In this document: positions 43,500 to 47,773 of the stretch, piece by piece | Layout: each line of letters opens with the position of its first letter | Numbering within the stretch: the first letter of the stretch is position 1 | Position numbers and translations under genes: made by a program | Assembly (NCBI GenBank): GCA_964614575.1 | Contig: CAZTLX010000008.1 | Span: forward strand, 1 to 47,773 | From: JBGTLW01 sp964614575 | GTDB taxonomy: Bacteria; Planctomycetota; Phycisphaerae; Phycisphaerales; Phycisphaeraceae | Direction of reading: 5' to 3' | DNA: 47,773 nt | Notes under the pieces: model-generated | What the model saw: only the letters and a program-made list of their open reading frames with translations | Database searches by the model: none | Told to the model about the DNA's origin: nothing

Positions 43500-43850
43500 C
43501 CCCGTAGAAACCTTCTCTCTATGTAAACGATCATCATGTTATGCGCGATACGGCGCAGGGCCATCTCGCCGCGGCGGATGTGGTAGGTACGGGCGCTGAG
43601 CGCTTTGTCCATATGCTGCTTAAGCATGAACATCACAGTTTCGTTCTACCAATGATGGCCGTAGCTCTCTTCGTCAAATTCGGTGACCATCAACCAACGC
43701 CACTTCTCGGTCGGCAGGTTCTCGGTGGCCCGGCCGATCGCCACGGGGATGAGGCCGCGGTAGTCGATCTTGAAGAACTGCTGCAACGCGAGCTGGGCGA
43801 AGAGTTGGGCAAGGGTGTAATCCCGGCGGCTGTAGCGCGGGAAACTCTAT
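43500..43850 (-). pseudogene. Internally deleted DDE transposase remnant (IS5/ISNCY-like)
   Basis: In one minus-strand frame, PRYSRRDYTLAQLFAQLA and QQFFKIDYRG, the start of an IS5/ISNCY-type transposase, is joined directly to the C-terminal end: NLPTEKWRWLMVTEFDEES, then YGHHW, an in-frame TAG at about 43651 in place of the second Trp of HWWNE, then NETVMFMLKQHMDKALSART and MALRRIAHNMMIVY. The DDE core is missing, so it is a deletion derivative with an extra nonsense change. Terminal inverted repeats were not found. It marks past IS activity between the recombinase and the GIY-YIG gene. Confidence 0.7.
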
Positions 43851-44134
43851 CTTCCCACTTCCCGAGCCACCGCCGCCACCTTCCGTAGTGACTTGCTGGC
43901 GGTACTCATACGTCACGAGAGACGAGCGGGGGGCTACAGGACAAGGCAAGTGTAAGTCATGGCCCGATGAGGACATGCAGGAACCCATGGCGCGGGTTGC
44001 GGACCCGTTGCCGCGCACTGGTTTGCGAGCGTGAAACGGGGGTCATACTATGCGGTTGCGGTCATCGCGACCGAAACACCTATCCGTCGGCGAAATAGAT
44101 GGTGAGCACATTATCCAGCTAGAAGGGGACGCAG
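43851..44134. other. Intergenic between transposase remnant and GIY-YIG gene
   Basis: About 280 bases without a recognisable gene. It would hold the promoter of the zinc-ribbon GIY-YIG gene; a TACTAT hexamer at 44047-44052 is a possible -10 with no good -35. Confidence 0.3.
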
Positions 44135-45046
44135 ATGGCGTTACGATTCTGGCCATTCCGACGGCGCAAACGAACGGCGGTTGCAGCGCTCCATACGGAT
44201 CCGAAGACGAAAGACAGCGATCGCTGCCCGTCTTGTGGCTTTCTGTTTGCATACGACGGAGTCAACTGTGGACACTGCGGCTGGTACAGCGGCAACGCCC
44301 AAGCTTCACGGGTGCAGCACGCGAACCGTGATCATGATTCTCCCGTGGGTATGACCGACGATGACGTCGCTTGGCGGGTGAGCCGATCACTGAACAAAGT
44401 CAGAGTGCGTCTGGCGAATGGGCGTGGCTTCACCCTCCGGCGACGGCCGCTCCACGTCAACCAAGAGTCCCCGGCGGACAGGAAACTGGACTACCTAACT
44501 CGAAATCACCCACTCCACTCCTTCGCGCAGATTGAGCGGAATCCCAGCCGTGTTTCGAAGAACAAGACAGGGGTCTACGCATGGTATTTAGATAGGCTTC
44601 CCGAGCTTATTTCGGGCGTGGACCTTTTAGCCCCTGATCATCGCAGTCTGGTCTACATTGGAATCGCCATGGGGCAGTCGCTCCATGAACGCGTGGTTCA
44701 GAAGCACGTCTTGGGGTCGATTGCAGTGTCAACGTTCCGTGAATCAATGGCTGCACTGCTGTCCGAGGAGTTGGGGTTGGAGCGGTTCCGATCCGGCGAC
44801 TACCTGAATAAGGAGGGTGAGGAGGCACTAAACAAATGGCTAAGAGAGCACGCGTTTCTCAATTGCCTGACCGATCAGGACGCCGACGAGATCGAGACGC
44901 TGGCATTCACGCACTACGGTGAGTACCTCCCGCTGAACATCAAGAACAACCCCAAGAACCCCGTCATAAACGAGCTAAAACAACTACGGAGTAAGCGGAG
45001 TCAGCAACGCAGGCTCACATCCGACAGATTACCTCTACATGATTAG
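44135..45046 (+). CDS. Zinc-ribbon plus GIY-YIG-like nuclease domain protein
   Basis: A 303-residue protein with AAGGGG 7 bases before the ATG. A basic N-terminus (FWPFRRRKR) is followed by a zinc ribbon, CPSC (31-34) and CGHC (45-48). The main domain looks like a GIY-YIG nuclease fold: GVYAWYLD (146-153) for the first strand, YIG (174-176) for the second, then SLHERVVQKHVLG with Arg186 in the catalytic position and FRESMAALL, and a C-terminal part ending LPLNIKNNPKNPV, common in this clade. It may cut or bind DNA. It stands alone on the plus strand between a transposase remnant and an oppositely oriented gene, so it could be a stand-alone mobile or defence nuclease. Confidence 0.65.
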   Translation: MALRFWPFRRRKRTAVAALHTDPKTKDSDRCPSCGFLFAYDGVNCGHCGWYSGNAQASRVQHANRDHDSPVGMTDDDVAWRVSRSLNKVRVRLANGRGFTLRRRPLHVNQESPADRKLDYLTRNHPLHSFAQIERNPSRVSKNKTGVYAWYLDRLPELISGVDLLAPDHRSLVYIGIAMGQSLHERVVQKHVLGSIAVSTFRESMAALLSEELGLERFRSGDYLNKEGEEALNKWLREHAFLNCLTDQDADEIETLAFTHYGEYLPLNIKNNPKNPVINELKQLRSKRSQQRRLTSDRLPLHD

Positions 45047-45147
45047 GATTCGCGTCGCATGCACGCGAGGTTGGTTACATCGGCAAGACACTCTGTTTCG
45101 GGTGATTGCCAGTTGGCAGCGATTCGTCGCGACGGCACCTCCGGCGA

Positions 45148-46179
45148 TTACCACCCCGCCTCCCGCACCTGTCTGTCCTTGAGCCCGCGGCGGAGCGTGG
45201 CGACGCGCTCGACGACCAGCGTCTGGTTGTCCGTCAGCGCCGGATCGCCGATGGTTTTGGCGTGGTCGGCGACGGTTTCGAGGGCGGCGAGTTGGGCGCT
45301 GCCGGACTGCGCCGGCGCCTCGCTGTAGAAGCTGAACCATGGCAGGCCGGCGTTGGTGTAGTCCTGGGCCGTGACCGGCTCGGTCGGCGGGGCGTGGCCG
45401 GTCAGCGCCCGCCACAGCGTCGAGTTGCAGAGGTGGACGAAGCAGCGGCTGGTCTTGCCCGTGTCCCAGTCGTTCATCTCATAGGGGTCGTCGAAGATCT
45501 GTTGCTTGATCCGGCCGCCGGGGGCGACGCCCATCGCGGGCGTTGTACAGAACCTCATCCCACCCGGTGAGGCCTTGACCGCGAAAAGCACCGTATTGCT
45601 GCTCGGCTCGATCACCGGGAACCGCTCCTCAAACACCTCCCGCCGCATCGGCCAGACCTGCAACTGGATGCCGCCGAACTCGGCCTTGCCGGTGAGTTGC
45701 TCCTCGGCCGAGTATCCCTCACCCAACGGCATCGCGACGAACTGACGCACCACGCCCTTGCCGACGCTGTACCCGTCCAGCCACGGCTGCTTCGGCGAGA
45801 CGACGTAATCCTGCGGCGTGCGGTGCAGGCCGGCCGACCAGCTGGCCCCGGTCACCGCGTTGATCTTGCCGGTGCCGATCTTGATCGCGAAGGGGTAGCT
45901 GCCCTGCTTATCGATGTACGTCGTTTTGAAGCTGAGCCACAGCGCCTCGGCCTGGTACATGGGCACCATCACCCCGCCGCGGTCCAGCCAGGACGCCGGC
46001 ACCCGCTGCGCGTGGTCATCGACGTGGGCAACAGGGAAAGCGCCCAGGCCCGGCGGCAAGGGGTAGTCGCGGCCGTCGTCCGGGATGCGCAGGGTCCGCA
46101 TGAGAGTGATCCACAGCACCGCGCCGGGGTGGACCTCGGAGAAGCGGAAGGTCAGTTGCTGCCGGTCGAGGGTGATCAT
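45148..46179 (-). CDS. Conserved hypothetical protein
   Basis: A 343-residue soluble protein with AAGGAG 7 bases before ATG 46179. It is unrecognised in function, though stretches such as FPVAHVDDHAQRVPASWLDR and GGVMVPMYQAEALWLSF have the look of a widely conserved bacterial family, and the middle (KINAVTGASWSAGLHRTPQD) also seems structured. No signal peptide, membrane helix or catalytic motif is evident. It lies 94 bases downstream of the XRE regulator on the same strand and may be its co-regulated gene. Confidence 0.75.
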   Translation of the reverse strand: MITLDRQQLTFRFSEVHPGAVLWITLMRTLRIPDDGRDYPLPPGLGAFPVAHVDDHAQRVPASWLDRGGVMVPMYQAEALWLSFKTTYIDKQGSYPFAIKIGTGKINAVTGASWSAGLHRTPQDYVVSPKQPWLDGYSVGKGVVRQFVAMPLGEGYSAEEQLTGKAEFGGIQLQVWPMRREVFEERFPVIEPSSNTVLFAVKASPGGMRFCTTPAMGVAPGGRIKQQIFDDPYEMNDWDTGKTSRCFVHLCNSTLWRALTGHAPPTEPVTAQDYTNAGLPWFSFYSEAPAQSGSAQLAALETVADHAKTIGDPALTDNQTLVVERVATLRRGLKDRQVREAGW

Positions 46180-46273
46180 CGTGGGCTCCTTGGCGGCGAG
46201 TGCGGGTCAGGGAAAGGATTGCAGGAGGAAATCTTCCGAGGGGCCGGGGGCCAACTTCCGGGGGCGGGGGGGG

Positions 46274-46630
46274 TTACCAGTGGCCGTCGCGCACCTCGCG
46301 GACCACCCGGAGCAATGCGTGTTCGGGCATGTTCTTCATCTGGCGGATCAGCTCGGCGAAGGCCTTGGGGTGCCTGCGGATGATCGCCTGCAGGTCGCTG
46401 GAGACCTTGCCGGCCATCGCCAGTATCACATCCGGGTCCTCGCCCAGTTCGTGGGCCAGCGCCACCGCGGTCTGTTCGGAGGGCGGGGGCAGCTCATCGC
46501 GTTCGAGCTTGGAGAGGTAGGTCGGCTTGATGCCGGCACGCTGCGCGACCTGCCGCAGGGAGTAGCGGCGGTCGGCGGCGCGCAGCCGCTCGCGCGACCG
46601 GCGGAGGTGTTGGCCGAAGGTTGCTCGCAT
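46274..46630 (-). CDS. XRE-family transcriptional regulator
   Basis: A 118-residue protein with an N-terminal Cro/C1 helix-turn-helix (about 5-65: FGQHLRRSRERLRAADRRYS, then LRQVAQRAGIKPTYLSKLER) and a short helical C-terminus (DLQAIIRRHPKAFAELIRQM) that likely dimerises. The start codon directly abuts an almost perfect 18-base dyad that overlaps its own -10 element, so autorepression is strongly suggested and transcripts would be nearly leaderless. The unknown 343-residue gene follows, and an unknown 218-residue gene is divergent. Confidence 0.85.
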   Translation of the reverse strand: MRATFGQHLRRSRERLRAADRRYSLRQVAQRAGIKPTYLSKLERDELPPPSEQTAVALAHELGEDPDVILAMAGKVSSDLQAIIRRHPKAFAELIRQMKNMPEHALLRVVREVRDGHW

Positions 46631-46667
46631 GTGTAGTAAATACTACACTTCCGGCGGGTGGAGTCAA
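46631..46667 (-). promoter_or_regulatory. Operator dyad overlapping the XRE gene promoter
   Basis: The dyad GTGTAGTAAATACTACAC (46631-46648) has perfect 7-base arms around AAAT. Minus-strand promoter elements TTGACT (46667-46662), a 16-base spacer and TAGTAT (46645-46640) place the -10 inside the dyad. The site touches the ATG at 46630. It may also influence the divergent gene starting at 46762. Confidence 0.7.
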
Positions 46668-46761
46668 GCCCGGTTCGTTGCGGCCAGGCCAAGTCCACCC
46701 ACTCCCACGGCGTATGGTTAGGGGCAGCATTACTCCCCGACGCTATAAGAAGGAACGGCCC

Positions 46762-47418
46762 ATGACCGCCAGCGAACCGACCCAGCACACCGGAGCCCCA
46801 TCCGCCGTGGACCACACGTTCATTGTCGCCGGCTACTCCCTGCGCAAGGCCTTCCGGACGCTCAAACCCGCCTACCCCAAGCGCAAGGAAAAGTTCAACG
46901 CGACCGTCGTGTTCGGTGTGGAGCCCACCAAAGTCACGATCGGGCTGTGTGGTGCCATGGTGGGGATGCCCGCGCTGGCGTCGCACGGCTTCAACGCCGA
47001 AATACCGTTCCTGGATTACGAGCAGATCATGGCTGACCGGTACGAGCACGGGGCGATCGTGCCGTTTGTCTTTGGAGACGGACGGATCAAGGTGATGGGG
47101 ATCGAGTCGCGCAAGCCGTCGATCCGAGTGGAGCCGTACCCCAGCCAGGCCGGTGGGCGCAAGGGACCCGGTGGCCGCCCGCTGTTTCCCAAGATTGCCG
47201 ACCCCATGGACGGGCCCGTCGGCTTGCCGCTGCTGGCGACCTACGCCTACATCAAGCGCTACGGGCGGCACCCGGCACCCGACACCATCGAGCACGCGGA
47301 TCGACAACTGGTATTGGAGACGATCCTGAGGGATGCAGACAAGCTGCTCAAACCGCTGGGCCTCGGTCGTCACGACATCGAGCGCCTGCTTGACGACAGG
47401 TTGGGCCTGGCAACGTAG
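46762..47418 (+). CDS. Hypothetical protein divergent from the XRE regulator
   Basis: A 218-residue protein; ATG 46762 is preceded by AGAAGGAA 6 bases upstream, so it is preferred over the longer frame from 46621, which crosses the operator. The sequence has a beta-rich first half (FNATVVFGVEPTKVTIGL, then GAIVPFVFGDGRIKVMGI) and a helical C-terminus (ADRQLVLETILRDADKLL). I do not recognise the family. Its divergent position next to an XRE gene with an operator suggests it may be a regulated partner. Confidence 0.65.
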   Translation: MTASEPTQHTGAPSAVDHTFIVAGYSLRKAFRTLKPAYPKRKEKFNATVVFGVEPTKVTIGLCGAMVGMPALASHGFNAEIPFLDYEQIMADRYEHGAIVPFVFGDGRIKVMGIESRKPSIRVEPYPSQAGGRKGPGGRPLFPKIADPMDGPVGLPLLATYAYIKRYGRHPAPDTIEHADRQLVLETILRDADKLLKPLGLGRHDIERLLDDRLGLAT

Positions 47419-47628
47419 ATGAACTTCAAGCAGAAGCGAGCAACGTGCCGAGCGAAGTGGCAATCGACTGGCACATAGTCATCCGCCGGCCTCTGAGGCC
47501 GAGTACGGGCGGAGACTCACGTATCAACCGTGGCGGTTCAGCGATCAATTCGCTGCCCCACCTCGACCGCATCTACTATGATCCGTGCCGAATGACGAAT
47601 CCCTGTTGCCTGGGAAACGGACTACATC

Positions 47629-47773
47629 ATGAAGAAGCGCTGGTCTTCCGCGGACCGTATGCAACTCGCCGTACTCGCCATCGCCGCCCTCCTCGCCGGG
47701 GCGGCCGCTGGGGCCGAATTCGTGCCTGTCATGGACGGCCTGGTCGGCGACTGGGCCGACCGCAAGCCGATCG
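47629..47773 (+). CDS. N-terminus of an exported or membrane protein (runs off the window)
   Basis: The frame starts MKKRWSSADRMQLAVLAIAA, a basic N-region followed by a 20-residue hydrophobic helix ending AGAAAGAEF, which is a Sec signal peptide or N-terminal anchor. Only 48 residues are visible, and GGGAAACGG upstream is a weak ribosome site. The 210 bases between the previous gene and this start hold nothing recognisable. Function cannot be told. Confidence 0.6.
   Translation, partial: MKKRWSSADRMQLAVLAIAALLAGAAAGAEFVPVMDGLVGDWADRKPI

Noticed and set aside
43142..43636. 164-codon minus-strand frame overlapping the recombinase start
   Set aside because: Only its first 45 codons are real transposase sequence; the rest is leader and promoter DNA of the recombinase read by chance.

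Overview
The window is GC-rich (about 60-65% by eye) and reads as chromosome or large accessory DNA of a planctomycete, most likely class Phycisphaerae. The main clues are a 2-kDa-scale (about 2,050-residue) secreted beta-helix protein that ends in a dockerin-like EF-hand pair plus a PEP-CTERM sorting signal, and a tyrosine integrase whose reading frame runs through a tRNA-derived segment. This lineage is an inference from protein style; no rRNA or marker gene is present.

Layout. (1) 1-602: 3' part of a umuC-type polymerase gene. (2) 737-13861, all on the minus strand: a defence block. Transcribed leftwards it holds a type I restriction operon (hsdR, an unknown gene, hsdM, a uracil-DNA-glycosylase-fold gene, another unknown gene, hsdS), directly continued by an SMC-like ATPase and HNH nuclease pair of the PtuAB (Septu) kind and a broken small membrane gene. 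After a gene-poor, hairpin-rich gap comes a retron-type unit (small ORF, XRE regulator, retron reverse transcriptase). (3) 14154-15251: a second, N-terminally truncated umuC copy in the same orientation, so the defence block is bracketed by diverged umuC direct repeats. (4) 15756-21911: the large PEP-CTERM protein. (5) 22024-31004, minus strand: a satellite-like or integrative element with two small-terminase-type genes, DUF5681-like and other phage-associated genes, a tyrosine integrase containing a tRNA-Cys(GCA) 3' half as probable att site, a replication/regulation module (HTH genes, DUF3987 ATPase) and excisionase-like HTH proteins. (6) 31603-38957: a two-gene restriction-modification unit, a PLD-nuclease/SNF2-like translocase plus an adenine methylase with a type ISP-style specificity region. 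(7) 39112-47773: mixed accessory DNA, with a frameshifted secreted ClpP/SppA-class protease, a metallophosphatase, an unknown gene, a XerC-like recombinase with a strong promoter, an internally deleted transposase remnant, a zinc-ribbon GIY-YIG protein, a conserved unknown, an autoregulated XRE gene with a clear operator, an unknown gene divergent from it, and the start of an exported protein.

How it works together. The type I operon is unusually tightly packed: every junction from 11157 to 4044 overlaps by 1-4 bases, so the glycosylase-fold protein, the unknown proteins and the PtuAB-like pair are probably co-produced with HsdR/M/S. The retron lies just downstream on the same strand. PtuAB-like proteins are known retron effectors (for example with retron Ec78), so a functional tie between the two is possible but not shown. 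The strongest novelty candidates are this composite operon, its retron neighbour with an undetermined msr-msd, the split PLD/ISP-like system, and the umuC-bracketed island architecture.
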